Part shown: piece after piece, positions 33,701-44,261 of the stretch | How the letters are laid out: every line of letters begins with the position of its first letter | Position numbering within the stretch: the stretch's first letter is position 1 | Assembly: GCA_905147135.1 (NCBI GenBank) | Contig: LR990049.1 | Span: 6,899,428 to 6,963,427, forward strand | DNA length: 64,000 bases | Source: Blastobasis lacticolella | Taxonomy: Eukaryota; Arthropoda; Insecta; Lepidoptera; Blastobasidae | Direction of reading: 5' to 3' | The notes under the pieces: generated by a model | The model's database searches: none | What the model was told of the DNA's origin: nothing | Seen by the model: the letters and a program-made list of their open reading frames with translations, nothing else | Made by a program: the position numbers and the translations under genes

Positions 33701-34836
33701 CCAGTTTCTTATAAGGGCGGTGGTCGTTGTAATTGGCATCATTTGCGTTGGTATGTAAAACACCTAGTTTGTAAAGCATATCTGCTGAAATTTTAGATAT
33801 TCCATTGATGGTAGGTATATGTTCACATGCCTCTAAAGTGATGCAAATCGGTCTTATTTTCAGCTTTAGTATTTGTAGTTGAGATGTTGGGATCGGTTTT
33901 ACAATTGACAATGAGTTTGTCATCTGCTTCAATGGGACCACTTACAGGGATTTTCCTAATGGGAATATTTTTACCATTTATTGATGCCACGGTATATAAA
34001 TAATTCTTTATATATGTAATTATTATAAGTAGGTTAAAGTTGTCCTACTTCATTGGCATATTGCTTTCAGAGTGCTCTAAGTGGAGGCGTAATAGGACTA
34101 ACATCAGCTTGGTGGGTGGCAGCACAATCACAAATAGCACAAGCTAAAGGTCTCTTAAAATATGACGAGAAGCCAAGATTTGTCGACAACTGCACATATA
34201 CGTTTGAGCAATCGTCTTCGTCAGTCGATACAAACTCTGAGGACAGGTATAGAGTGTGATTTATCAAAACAAAAGTTGATTATATCGACTATATTCTAAT
34301 GTTGTATAATAATTCTTCGTTTTCAGTGACGTGTTCTATTTATATCGTATATCATATCTATGGTTTACGGCCTTTGGTTGCTCATTGACGATTATTGTAG
34401 CTTGTCTAGTCAGTTTAGTTCGGAAGGATTCACACAACATCAAAGAAGATTATCGTTTGTATGCGCCAGTATTGAGGAGTTGGCTCGCTAGGAAACATCG
34501 GGTATGTAATGAAAATGTTTCATTGATTGAATCTTGGGTAATGCATAATTGGTTTTAATTGATATTTAAAACATAAATCAAAGTATAATAATCTAGTCTG
34601 AAATCGGGAAGTTCCTATACGATACATTAAATAATTTGAACTATTTGACATTATGCTGCACCTGGACGTTCCCTAAGTATCAATGATCTCTTTTATAAAT
34701 GTCATATTGTACGAGATATTAAATAAGTCTAAAAAGCAATGTCTTGACCAGCAATAATAACATATTTTATATTTTAATGTATTTACATAATTTGTTACAG
34801 GTAAAACAAATTGACTTACATGAGAGATATAATTGA
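30722..34836 (+). CDS. Sodium-coupled solute transporter, SLC5/SMCT-like (paralogue B)
   Basis: Second member of the tandem pair, same family and predicted plasma-membrane role. Thirteen exons close in frame (1725 nt, 574 aa): 30722-30936, 31390-31549, 32049-32114, 32201-32252, 32474-32541, 32620-32774, 32857-32991, 33226-33444, 33611-33750, 33864-33991, 34071-34246, 34327-34501, 34801-34836. Exon sizes 2-6 equal those of paralogue A; exon 8 (219 nt) equals A exons 8 plus 9 (109+110), so one intron differs. Motifs: [34 protein letters not shown] (266-273) and SLSTGLNS (358-365), where Gly replaces the Ser after the Ser-Thr sodium-site pair. The C-terminal tail is shorter than in A and lacks its proline-rich part. 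Introns are short and nearly free of transposons, and third positions are AT-richer. Substrate unknown. Confidence 0.94.
31741..31991. mobile_element. MITE with GAGCTCGTCTAGTCTAAGAT ends, copy 2 (SLC5-B intron 2)
   Basis: Same family as 25726-25922. Left end GAGCTCGTCTAGTCTAAGAT; the right end TTTAAACTAGACGAGCTC has diverged slightly. TA on both sides. It keeps an internal stretch (TGATAACGACACTTCATC to GCGTGCTGCT) missing from copy 1. Confidence 0.85.
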
Positions 34837-34852
34837 CTCCGTTTAGTTGATA

Positions 34853-34858
34853 AATAAA
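34853..34858 (+). terminator. Poly(A) signal of SLC5-B
   Basis: AATAAA sits 16 bases after the TGA stop (34834-34836). A diverged copy of this whole 3' end is found at 40062-40141. Confidence 0.65.
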
Positions 34859-34940
34859 ATGCTTTAATTAAATTACCTTGGTTTTTATTTTAATTTATAA
34901 TTATATATACCTAGTCATCTTATCGTCAATATCCCGATTG

Positions 34941-36022
34941 TGCTCTCGCAGGCGAGGGCCCCGTGTACGCCTTGACCATGATCCAGGATTTGGCAGATCA
35001 GGTAATTACAGTGGAGCGACTGATATTTGACCTCCTTGACTAGGGAATGCAATACCGGGATACCGGGATCCCGAAATACCGGGATCCCGCATACATGTTG
35101 CGGGATCCCGCTGGACTGGCGGGATTACAGAAAAGCGTGGTTTATATGTGTTATTGTTCGCGCGGCGGCTCGTGGGGTGTGGACTGGCTGGCTGGGCGCT
35201 GGCTAAGCGATGCAAAGCTACACTTGCGAGCCTAACTATCGAACTACCTCATATTTCCCTTTACGCTCATACATTTCTGGTGTAACAAATCAGTTTTTGG
35301 TTTTCGCGGTTTGATAGCCAATAAGACAGTGATTACCTCTGTATTTAATTAATATATAGAAGAGGTAATCATTACATAGGTATTCATTATCTTATTGGCT
35401 ATCAATGCGCGAAAACGTAATTAAGATTCATTAAGTATCTAAGCTGATTTGCAACGCAAGAAATGTATGGAAATGGAATATGGAAAAATATGGAGTGGTT
35501 CGATAGTTATGCTTGCAACTTGCAAGTGTATTTCCAAAATAACGTTTAATTTGCTTACGATGTTGTTTGTTGTGTGTACGTAATTATTTCAATTTATGTT
35601 GATGTTAATTAGAGTATGTCAATTTATGTCTCAATCTTTATGTCTAAAAATATTAAACAACCTTTTTATATGTACCAAAAAGCTTGTTTGATTTGGGTTA
35701 AAATTACAACTATAAAAACGAGGTCTATAAGGTCTTCATTATGATTGATTTCTAAGGTGAGGTGGGTGAGGATCCCGCAAATACCTGGATCCAGCGGGAC
35801 TAAGATGGTTTAGTCCCGCAAATACCTGGTGACCCTGCTACCAGGGGAAGCTGCGCTACACTTTAATCATGGTTACACTTTCAGTCACAAGTGTGCAGGT
35901 TTCATCACGATGTCTTCCCTGACCGTAACAGCATCGGTTAGTGTTCAAGTAATGTACCTACGTAACTCAGTAAAAGGTCATGTTCACAGGTCATGACGGC
36001 GCAGGGGATTGAACTCGGATCC
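34941..36022 (-). mobile_element. tRNA-derived SINE split by an insertion
   Basis: Minus-strand SINE. Its 3' half (34941-35040) has GTGCTCTCGCAGGCGAGGGC, ATCCAGGATTTGGCAGATCA and ATTACAGTGGAGCGACTG. The 5' half (35829-36022) resumes with GTGACCCTGCTACCAGGGGA and runs to the tRNA-like head at about 36000-36022. Confidence 0.8.
35041..35828. mobile_element. Insertion inside the SINE, rich in CGGGATCCCG words
   Basis: Starts TAGGGAATGCAATACCGGGA at the exact point where the SINE is broken and ends near GTCCCGCAAATACCTG. Both ends carry repeated CCGGGAT/ATCCCG units, a hAT-like subterminal pattern, and flanks TCCTTGAC and CTGGTGAC could be a worn 8-bp duplication. An imperfect inverted repeat (TTTTCGCGGTTTGATAGCCA against TGGCTATCAATGCGCGAAAA, allowing mismatches) occupies 35300-35420. 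No transposase. Confidence 0.5.
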
Positions 36023-36602
36023 TCTCAGTTTTGAAATTTAGAAATTCTTAATTTCTATATTTCTAAACTTTTCAAGTGCATTCAGGCTCTCCGCGCATTC
36101 TATTTATCCTGAACGTTCGGACTATGCCTTTGCGTTACTTCACCCCACCCGAATTATGAAACGAAATCGACAACGCTGTATATGATTTTTAAAGTAATCT
36201 GGTCTTTAATTTTCAGGCAGTTTTTTAAGAATAGTAAGAAAGGAAAAAATAGATATAATACATAATAAAAAAAATGTCTACGTTGAATTTTCCACGCAGA
36301 CGAAATCGCGGGCTACATCTAGTTATAGATAAATATACTTTTTTTGCTCAAATGATAAGTAATTGTCCTTGAAAAAATATTTTTGGAATAATAAAGTGAG
36401 ATAAAATTTATGTTGCGATTTCAATCACAAATTAGTAGGTGGTGTATAATTACACTCACAAAGTCGATTATAGTTATTAGATTACTTAATCATTACCTAC
36501 GTAATAATTATTATAAAATGAGCTAACCGAAAAACGACAGAAGTAGTGGGAAAAAAATAAAATAAAATGATATTAGGTATTTGTTTATTATTCAAAGCTT
36601 AT

Positions 36603-38439
36603 TTAGAAAGGCCAGGATATTTCTGTAGTCATAGCGAAGAGACCATTTCTGAAAATAGAAGGAAGGAAGTGTTATAAATTCCCGTTTCTGCATTAGGTAT
36701 TATATTTAATTATACTTGTAATAAGTCACCTTTTCTTTCTTATAACGACAAATGACAACTATTTAAAGAAAAACTGGGGCTCAAGTCCTAGAAGACAAGC
36801 TAGTGATGATGATGATAATAAGTGAAATCGAGTGAGCATACCGAAGATCGAGTGATCGAGTGATGTATAGGACGCATTTCAAATCGAAATAGCTGCTTAC
36901 CCGTTTTTGTTAAGGTCTGCGTTGCCCATGGCCAGATTGCCACCAGTACACTGGTTGCTGTTGGCCTGGCTTTGGTTAGTGCACTGTCTGCCGATCAGGT
37001 GGTTGAATCTAATAGTAGCAGCGAAGAACTCGTACGCTCGGCTGTGGGAGCAGGTGCTGATCAAGCAGCCAGGCTGCGCGTTGCGGCCCCCGTTGGGATA
37101 GAAGTTTGTGCGGCCGATGGGGTCGTTGATACCCTGAAGACCACCGTCGGTGTGGATAGCCTCGACGTATTGGCCGTCGTTAGCGTTTAGAGCGTTGTTG
37201 TTGCCACTCCACTGAGGGCCGGCGGGGTCGAGACCTGAGAGGTAAATGTTCTGATATAAGTAATTGATCTGTTAAAAAAGACTCGCGATGCTCACACGAA
37301 GAGCATATTTGAATATGAAGAGAATTTATGAATTGTAAAATTTGGATGTAAAATGCAGAAACGGAATATGGTTTAAATTACAAAGAGTTTTGTAAACAGA
37401 ATACCTTATTTTATAAAATGTAGTTTTATTTAATTCGAAATTTTACTCACCGGTAATCCTTCGGGCCTGGCTTCCAGCTGTACGGCCAGCATTGCCAACA
37501 ACATGGGCGCCCAAACTGAACCCGACCAAGTGAACGTTGTTCCAGTTACCGCCATGATTGCTGATGAGCCAACTTAGGAAGTTACCAAGGAACTGGCCTA
37601 CGCTAGGTACATCCCTGACGGAGGTGGTATAAAGACCACTAGCGGCGCTGCGCCAGTCAACAACGATTACGTTGCAGTCGGAGACAGCAAGGAAGGCATC
37701 ACGGACTAGAGGGTTGACTGCCGAGTTTCCGTTACCGTTCCAGCCGTGGACGATGACCTTCAGAGGCCTGCTGGCCACGTAGTTGGAACTCGAGACAGAG
37801 TTCGCGTTATTTTGGACAAGGATTTGAGCGTTGGTCGGGTTTTGCCTGAAAATAATTGCATATTGTCAGCTGATTTGATTTGAAATAAATTAAAGGATAG
37901 CCATAACACACATTAATGTGTCCGCAGATGTGTCCTGCCTTCGTTGAAGACAGAGACACATCTCCGGATGTGGAATTTGTTTAGTCTTGTTTGTTAGATG
38001 TCACAAGGGTCGATAAAAAAGTTGTTAAAACAAAATTACAGGGCACGAAAATCATTAGATCTCTAATTTGTGGACCTATACCTATCTACTTCTATTTATA
38101 ACCATACAGACCTTGTGAAGAGCCAGTAAGCATTGTCAGCTACATTCCTGTTAGCGCTTAGGATATCTTCTTCTGGTGGTTGGTGAAGGTCGACCAGGTG
38201 CGGCACGCCCTCGCCATCAGGCATCCAAATGTAGCGGCTTTCGCCCTCCACGTAGTGGCTGTTATCCCCCGGGACCAGAGGAATTGCATTGCCAGCGCAC
38301 ACTAAATTCAATACAAAATTTTACAAACAGCAAATAAGGGGATTAAAAATTAAATTTTGAAACAATCAATTTACAAAATTTATAATCTTGTGGAATACCA
38401 ACACGCTATAGAGACAGCTAATACCACTAGGAGCTTCAT
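36603..38439 (-). CDS. Secreted neutral lipase, pancreatic-lipase-like (lipase 1)
   Basis: Alpha/beta-hydrolase predicted to cleave ester bonds of acylglycerols or phospholipids outside the cell. Five minus-strand exons: 38403-38439, 38112-38301, 37451-37845, 36901-37234, 36603-36648; 1002 nt, 333 aa. Amino end MKLLVVLAVSIALCAGNA is a signal peptide (cleavage around 17). Catalytic Ser186 in GFSLGAHV (184-191), Asp210 in GLDPAGP, His271 in CSHSR; HGW at 109-111 forms the oxyanion region. The two cysteines that bracket the lid in pancreatic lipase appear as Cys264 and Cys269 with only LIST between, so the lid is nearly absent, as in phospholipase A1-like members and lepidopteran midgut lipases. 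No C-terminal PLAT domain, giving the short insect form. Exon-1 donor is GTTGGT, unusual but shared with lipase 2. Lies tail-to-tail with SLC5-B. Substrate is not readable. Confidence 0.93.
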
Positions 38440-38488
38440 GGCGAAAGGTATTTACAACCTATCTATGCCAATTGTTTCGGAATTCCGA

Positions 38489-38510
38489 CTTATATTTGCG
38501 TTATACGCAA
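38489..38510 (-). promoter_or_regulatory. TATA-like box and conserved inverted repeat before lipase 1
   Basis: Minus strand shows TTGCGTATAACGCAA (38496-38510; 6-bp inverted arms TTGCGT/ACGCAA) running into AATATAAG (38489-38496), about 50 bases upstream of the ATG. The same pair is kept unchanged before lipase 2 at 52275-52296. Role is inference. Confidence 0.45.
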
Positions 38511-38637
38511 TCTAATCATATAAATTGATGTAAATTAAAGATACTAATTCACCCATTGATCAATTTATTTATTTTTGTGTGCAACATAGGGATGATAAAA
38601 ATGACGAGTTGCGATAGAGTTAAATATAAGAAATACC

Positions 38638-39053
38638 CATGTTGCCACCAAATGGAGCTTCGAGCACTTCAGAGTACGCACAAACCGCTTTGGTTCAACC
38701 TTTACTATAATGCGTAGGTACGGCTATTGCGCTGATTATATTTGACTAAATTCAGTAGACGTAGAATTCAGTAGAAATTCAGTAACTAAATTAAGAAGCA
38801 AAAAGCGTGAGACCAAATTAAAGTGGAGTGTATTGCTCATTAAATAAGGTCAATTTTTGCATCACGGCTTTAAAGCGGAGCGACACGTAACATAATATAA
38901 GTGATACAGAAATGGACCTTATTCCTATGAGCTTATTCATTTCACTTTGATTTGCTCTAATGCATTTTGCTTCTGAATTTAGTAACTGAATTTAGGCATG
39001 TGTAAAAAGCGCATAAGGAATGGAACAGTTTACCTGCGAGTGACTGCGATTGT
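38638..39053 (+). mobile_element. LINE reverse-transcriptase fragment, interrupted
   Basis: Pieces of the 1-462 LINE family: ACAAACCGCTTTGGTTCAAC at about 38680, and GCATAAGGAATGGAACAGTT with CCTGCGAGTG at about 39010. They are separated by roughly 275 unrelated bases (38723-38998). The equivalent fragment in the second duplication copy (52483-52662) is not interrupted. Confidence 0.65.
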
Positions 39054-39205
39054 GTTCCTTGTAGCACTTGAAAATTGTGAAGAAGAGATTGTGTAAATGT
39101 TGCCATTGCAAGAAGAAGCATAAAATACTTACATGGAAATGTAGTCTTTCATAATGTCTTCTGTAGGCGAATAATGACCACTGGTGGTAACGTGATCTGT
39201 CAAGC

Positions 39206-40061
39206 CTGAAGGGGCCGTCTGGCCGTGCCACAACCTTTCTATACCTAATGCCCCAAGTCAACAACGCATAAATGGTTGAGCTCCAAATCCCGCGCAAAAA
39301 TTGTATGGTAGTCATGCGATAACGACTTGTATGCGCAAACAAACAAACATTCGCTTCAAGTTGTCATTATCGGCCTACCTCATAACGTATTTGTTAACAA
39401 TGTGAGAAATTGTGGTTAATACAAGCCTTTTTCCTTACTCCTTCCCGCCCCAGTAGGTGCGCCGGTTCACACAATACAAACTTACGCTGCGCAAACTGTT
39501 TCACAAACAACAAAAATATGTGCAAGTCCTTTCATCCATTGGCACAAGCAGATCATTTGATCGATGGCAGCAGAAGTGTAGTATTTTTTTCATTAGAATC
39601 CAGCGGTGGTGAAAGTAAAGCACGCAGTATTGAAATATGGAATGCTTTTGCACTTTCGTCTGCTTAAAATTCGGGTATAGCGTTCCAGACCCATTCCCGA
39701 GAAACCACATAGAATTTCGGGATAAATTTACCTATTTACCGACATAGCCCTAAGGATTGCCAGGCTAAAGTGGCAGTAGGCAGGGTACATAGTTCGAAGA
39801 ACAGATGGCCGATGGGGCAGTAAAGTTCTCGAGTGGCGACCACGTACCGGAAGACGCATTGTTAGTAGGCTTCTCACAAGGTATACCGACGACCTGGTAA
39901 AGATCGCACGTACCAGGTGGATGAGAAAGGCGTAGGACTGGCCTTTGTGGAGATCTCTGGGGGAGGCCTATGCTCTGGGCTCTTTGATGATGATGATGAG
40001 GCTATTCTGGGCTACAAGCTATATATTAATGTAATGTGTATTACTGCTGTATTGCTGCAAC
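39206..40061. other. Gene-free stretch with an RTE tail
   Basis: Lies between the right edge of duplication copy 1 and the SLC5 terminal-exon relic. Holds an RTE 3' tail at about 39760-39995 and otherwise nothing recognised. Confidence 0.5.
39760..39995 (+). mobile_element. 3' tail of an RTE-type LINE
   Basis: GGATTGCCAGGCTAAAGTGG, GGGTACATAGTTCGAAGAAC, GGCGACCACGTACCGGAAGA, GACGACCTGGTAAAGATCGC, TTGTGGAGATCTCTGGGGGA and a GATGATGATGATGA end. Matches 47355-47745. Confidence 0.8.
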
Positions 40062-40141
40062 ATAAGTGAGAGATATAGTTGATTCTGTTTAGAAATAAAT
40101 AAAGCTCTTTTATTAAATTGCCTTGTTTTTTATTTTAATTG
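40062..40141 (+). pseudogene. Relic of an SLC5 terminal exon and 3' UTR
   Basis: The run GAGAGATATAGTTGATTCTG matches GAGAGATATAATTGACTCCG of the last SLC5-B exon (34821-34840), including the stop codon, and is followed by TAAATAAAG-C and ATTAAATTGCCTTG versus ATTAAATTACCTTG and the same TTTTTATTTTAATT. Identity is about 80% by eye over 80 bases. No upstream SLC5 exon was found nearby. A SINE follows at the same distance and in the same orientation as after SLC5-B. Confidence 0.7.
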
Positions 40142-40179
40142 AATTTAATATTTTTATGGTCATTTGGCGTAAATATTCT

Positions 40180-40444
40180 GTTTGTGCTCTCGCCCACGAG
40201 GGCCCGGTATCAGGTAATTACAGTGGAGCGACCGCCGTCTGACCTCCGAAATCCCAGGGAACCTGGTTAGATTGAGTGATAGTTACACATTTAGTCGCCT
40301 GAATGTGCAGGTTTCATCACGATGTCTTCCCTCACCGTAAGAGCATCGGTTAGTGTTCAAGTAATTTACGTAACATCAAAAAGAAGGTATTGCTACATGG
40401 CGGCATAGGGGATCGAACTCGGTACCTCTCGCTAACGAGTCGGG
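40180..40444 (-). mobile_element. tRNA-derived SINE, sibling of the one after SLC5-B
   Basis: GTGCTCTCGCCCACGAGGGC, GTAATTACAGTGGAGCGACC, GCAGGTTTCATCACGATGTC, AAGAGCATCGGTTAGTGTTC and a tRNA-like head at 40405-40444 (GGGGATCGAACTCGG, CTCTCGCTAACGAGTC). It lacks the 35041-35828 insertion, and shares with the 34941-36022 copy the phrase GTGTTCAAGTAAT. Confidence 0.85.
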
Positions 40445-40663
40445 GCCGCTAATCACTGACGCTTTTTTACTTTTATTCACCTTTAATTTAAAAATCATAA
40501 AGATAAAAAGTCGGTACATTAAAGATAATCGAAAAAAATCATCCAGGGCGTCTTAAAATTACGTTACGAATTTTTTTTTCTTCTTTTTGTCTCTTAGAAT
40601 GCGCATCACGTTAAAACGACTGAACGGATGAATAAGATGAAATTTTGTACAGTAAAAGTGTAT

Positions 40664-41410
40664 ACCCACAGTGTTGTACAGAAGACCGAAGAGTATAACC
40701 GGCCATTATGCTTGGCGTTTGTGGACTATGAGAAAGCCTTCGATTCGATTGAAATTGTGATCGGTGCTCCAGTCTCTACAGCGGTGCCAAATTGACTATC
40801 GATATATCGAAGCACTGAAGTGTTTGTACGAAAACGCCACTATGTCAGTTCGTCTCCAGGGCAAGACCACAGAACCTATTCAGCTGCAGCGAGGTGTTCG
40901 ACAAGGTGATGTCATATCACCGAAGTTGTTCACCGCTGCACTGGAGGATATCTTTAGGCTTCTGGACTGGGACGGACTTGGCATCAATATTAACGGCGAG
41001 TACCTCACGCACCTCAGATTAGCTGACGATATTCGTAGTCATGGCTGAAACCGATGCTCGATGACCTCTGTAGGGCCTCTCAACAAGTAGGTCTTAAAAT
41101 GAACATGGACAAGACGAAAATTATGTCGAATGTCCATGTTGTGCCTACTCCAGTGACAGTTGGAGGCACTCCACTTGAAATTCTTGACGACTATACATAC
41201 CTAGTACAAATAGTCCGGCTAGGTAGGTCCAATTTCGAGAAAGAGGTCAATCGACGAATCTAACTCGGTTGGGCAGCGTTCGGGAAGCTACGCCACATAT
41301 TTTCGTCCCAATTACCGCAGTGTCTCAAGACGAAGGTCTTTGACCAATGTGTGTTGCCAGTGATGACTTACGGAACTGAAACGTGGCCACTCACTATGGG
41401 CCTTATAAAG
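40664..41410 (+). mobile_element. RTE-type LINE reverse transcriptase, left half of a split copy
   Basis: Broken frames read PLCLAFVDYEKAFDSIE, LQSLQRCQIDYRYIEALKCL, LQRGVRQGDVISPKLFTAAL, YLTHLRLADDI (the YADD box altered to LADD), LMKMNMDKTKIMSN-type block (GLKMNMDKTKIMSNVHV) and CVLPVMTYGTETWPLTMGLI. At MGLI it stops abruptly; the next expected residues, KLTVTQRAMERAMLG, are found at 47360. At least three frame breaks make it dead. Confidence 0.85.
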
Positions 41411-41640
41411 AAAGAAGAAAGAAAGAAAGAAAATATTTATTACAAAGGACGCCACGACATAATAATTTACATATAACACAAAAAAAAATAGTACATAAAA
41501 CACGGAGACAATTATAGGGTTCCCAGTGTCATTTTTCGTGGGCATCCAGCGTAAATGGACCCTCCTCAGCATAATGTTGTGGCCGCTTGCCGCGAACCAC
41601 AACGCTGGTTTTCAGTGGGTGCCGTAATATCCCACCGACA
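41404..41640 (-). mobile_element. 3' UTR of a minus-strand jockey-like LINE
   Basis: Minus-strand reading: GCGGCCACAACATTATGCTG, AGGAGGGTCCATTTACGCTG, TGTCGTGGCGTCCTTTGTAA, then TAAATATTTTCTTTCTTTC. This is a LINE 3' end whose tail abuts the broken RTE at 41403/41410. Confidence 0.65.
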
Positions 41641-41815
41641 CTGCACCGTCAAGCAAGCAATACCCACTTCAAATAAATAAATACCTACTATCCAAACAAT
41701 AAAATGAGTTTATAAATCATATTACTATTATAGAATAAACATAAATAAAATAGTCAAAAAACCAAATGTCGCCATATATATATATATATACTTTTAATAT
41801 CAATTTAAGAAAGTA

Positions 41816-42385
41816 CGGGGTGTAAGGGACAGCCCTCCGCAAACTGAAACGGTGAACTCAGACCATCAAACTGAACAACTTTCATAATGGGGCCTACCTC
41901 AGGAAACGCGAACAAAAATCAGCTGTCCCATACATTTGAGTCGAGTAGGTACAGCAGTTTTGTATGGACCAGACACTCAACTATAGACCAGATACCAGAG
42001 ATGACAGCTATGTCCACTATGTCCAGCAGTGGACGTCCATCGGGTACTAAATCGTGCATAGCTTAAAAATCGAATATGCCGGATTGGTCCAGACATCCTG
42101 ACGGTCACCAGAACTCGACTCTAATGTATGGGAAAGCTGTTTTTTTTTCGCGATTTCGATAATGATATCTTAGAGAAAGTTTTTCCATTTGATGGTCTGA
42201 TCATCCCCTTAAAATAGTTTCAGCTAATTTTGTTAGACCTTATACAGGGTGTAAAATTAAATGGGACACTTTACCTAAAGGGGTGCTTCAGACCGTCAAA
42301 CTGAAAAACTTTTTTCTACGGGACCAATATCGAAATTGCGAAAAAAATATCTGCTGTCCCATACATTTCATTCGAGTTTATGTTT
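41816..42385. mobile_element. Two abutting MITE copies of the CAGGGTGTAA family
   Basis: First copy begins CGGGGTGTAAGGGACAG at 41816; its arm (CTCAGACCATCAAACTGAAC, ACAACTTTC, CAGCTGTCCCATACATTTGA) returns inverted near 42120-42215. At 42244 a second start, CAGGGTGTAAAATTAAATGG, opens another arm with GACCGTCAAACTGAAAAACT and CTGCTGTCCCATACATTTC. TA precedes both starts. Confidence 0.6.
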
Positions 42386-42747
42386 GTAGTTTTGTATTTC
42401 TTTGTTCGTAGCAATGCAACGATTTGCAGTAGGTGTTCGCGCCTTTTTTTCTTTTTTTTTGTTCTTTACTCTTGGTGGTCAGTTCTATTTTTGAATAAAG
42501 TTCTTTTTGGTGCAAGTCTCAATGATAAGTTTTCATACTAATTTTAATTTGCGGTCGTAGTAAATACTAAATAATATGTGGACGCGGTTCTAAATTCAAA
42601 CGTCATTATTGACCAGCGGGTTTATAATGAAATTCAGTACAATATTATTGCCCCTAGACAGAGGGCTATAATGATTTGCTTTATAGTTAGAGTTACATGA
42701 CATATAACTGACCATTTTCGAGCGGGTGGTGTGAACATTTCTTTATA

Positions 42748-42984
42748 CGGTGTAAGGGACGGGGACCTTTAAACTAAAACCATGGACTCAGACCATCATT
42801 TGAACAACTTTCTAAAAGAAACATTTCTCGGAAATGAAAAAATTTGACGTTCCATACAAAACTTCCGAACATACTGCCAATTTCGAATGAGAAATCAAAT
42901 ATTTTTAATTTCCGAGAAAAGTTTCTTTGAAAATGTTGTTCAGAATTATGGTCTGTCTCCATGGTTGACTCTGTCCCTTACACA
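42748..42984. mobile_element. Small fold-back MITE of the GTGTAAGGGAC family
   Basis: Left arm GGTGTAAGGGACGGGGACC, CATGGACTCAGACCATCATT, GAACAACTTTCTAAAAGAAA; right arm inverted: TTTCTTTGAAAATGTTGTTC, ATGGTCTGTCTCCATGG, CTGTCCCTTACAC. Arms cover nearly the whole element. No coding content. Confidence 0.75.
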
Positions 42985-44258
42985 AATAAATACGTCAATT
43001 TATTAACAACATTATGAACCTCAATAAATACGGGATACGGTATTTAGTTAATTTTTTATAATTTTTCTAAGTTTTTCTCGTGATGCCGTCATATTAGAGA
43101 TTGAATAGTTCAAACTCTTTGCTTTGCGTTAAATAATTAAGAAAAAGAAAGTCACTCCATTGACATTAGAACCCAGTGTTGCCAGATGTGATTTCAGAAA
43201 TTTCCTCAAATTCCATATTTTTATCCCCCAAAATGATACGTTTTGACTGTCTCCCCAAAACTGCACAAAACCATAGACATCACTTTGCTTACCTACTGAA
43301 AGGCACAGATATCGAACCATGATTGTTAGTCAGGCTATAAATAGCAGAACACCTTAGTTATATTTTTTTGAAAATTGATTTAGAAAACATTCGAAATTCT
43401 CCACTTTGATAATTTTTTCAAACGATTTCCTTTCCCCAGATACCAAATTTTTCCCCACAATCGCGAAAAAAAATTATATCTGACAACCCTTACGTTGCCA
43501 TTGACGTTTATATGACGTTTGTTTTTATTTACCAAAGACTTCGGATTTAAACCCATTCAGCCTCTGATATGACGTCATTTAGAGGTTAAATGAATGTCAA
43601 GTATTTTTTGTATTATTGTTAAAATATCCACCATCTTATAATTTTAAGAGTTTTAAATAAGAAAATAAGGTTTCTTAATGTAAAATCTCGAAATGGTTTT
43701 AGAATCGGCATAGCTTAGGTTTTACTTTACATACCGAATTCTGACCAGCACTAGAGTGACAGGTAGATAGTTTGGCTGTCGGTTACCAACTTTCCACTGG
43801 TTTGCTATGGCTATACTACCAAAATCTGCCATTTTATATTGCTATCCTGCCAGATACTAAATTATGACTTTACATGAATAACTTTGCAAAATTCTAATAC
43901 GATACGACTCAAAGTTTAACTTGATGCCTAATTTGAACTCATTTGAAACTTATGACTTAAATCTAATTATTTGTAGATATAGTTAGTACGTAGTGGCACT
44001 TTAAAAACAATAAACTCGGTACTCACCTAGTGGTGAAGAATCTGTTGCCATCGTGAACACGAAATATAAACGGCCAGGTTGCTTGAAAGCTCGGACCAGA
44101 CTGACTCACGTAAAGTAAAATACAAACGCGACAGCATGTTGTCTCACTTTAACTTGAAGTAGGAACGTAATTTTTTTTTCATTTGCACAATAGCGCGACG
44201 TTGCCGTACTTACCCTTCATATTCACCGCATATGTGGCTCCGGAGCCACATTTACCAC
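42985..44258. other. AT-rich gene-free stretch
   Basis: No exon recognised. Near 43170-43500 there is a loose inverted pair (GTGTTGCCAGATGTGATTTC against a worn ATATCTGACAACC), perhaps an old MITE. A GC palindrome GTGGCTCCGGAGCCAC is at 44234-44249. Confidence 0.45.
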
Positions 44259-44261
44259 TAA

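Larger units (their letters stand above)
36027..39205. repeat. Segmental duplication, copy 1 (lipase 1 with both flanks)
   Basis: Non-coding flanks as well as the gene match 49596-52787. On the left: CGAAATCGACAACGCT, TTTAATTTTCAGGCAGTTTT and AACGACAGAAGTAGTGG. On the right: AATGACGAGTTGCGATAGAG, CAAACCGCTTTGGTTCAACC, CATAATGTCTTCTGTAGGCG and GGTGGTAACGTGATC. Copies run in the same orientation about 13.6 kb apart. Confidence 0.88.

Noticed and set aside
37443..37778. Lipase 1 coding start taken at the internal Met (MASRPLKVIVHGWNG)
   Set aside because: This Met is only the out-of-register opening of a track; the gene continues upstream through exons 2 and 1 to a signal peptide.
40180..40444. 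CRISPR or satellite array
   Set aside because: Repeats in this window are dispersed SINE, LINE and MITE copies without regular spacing; no array exists.
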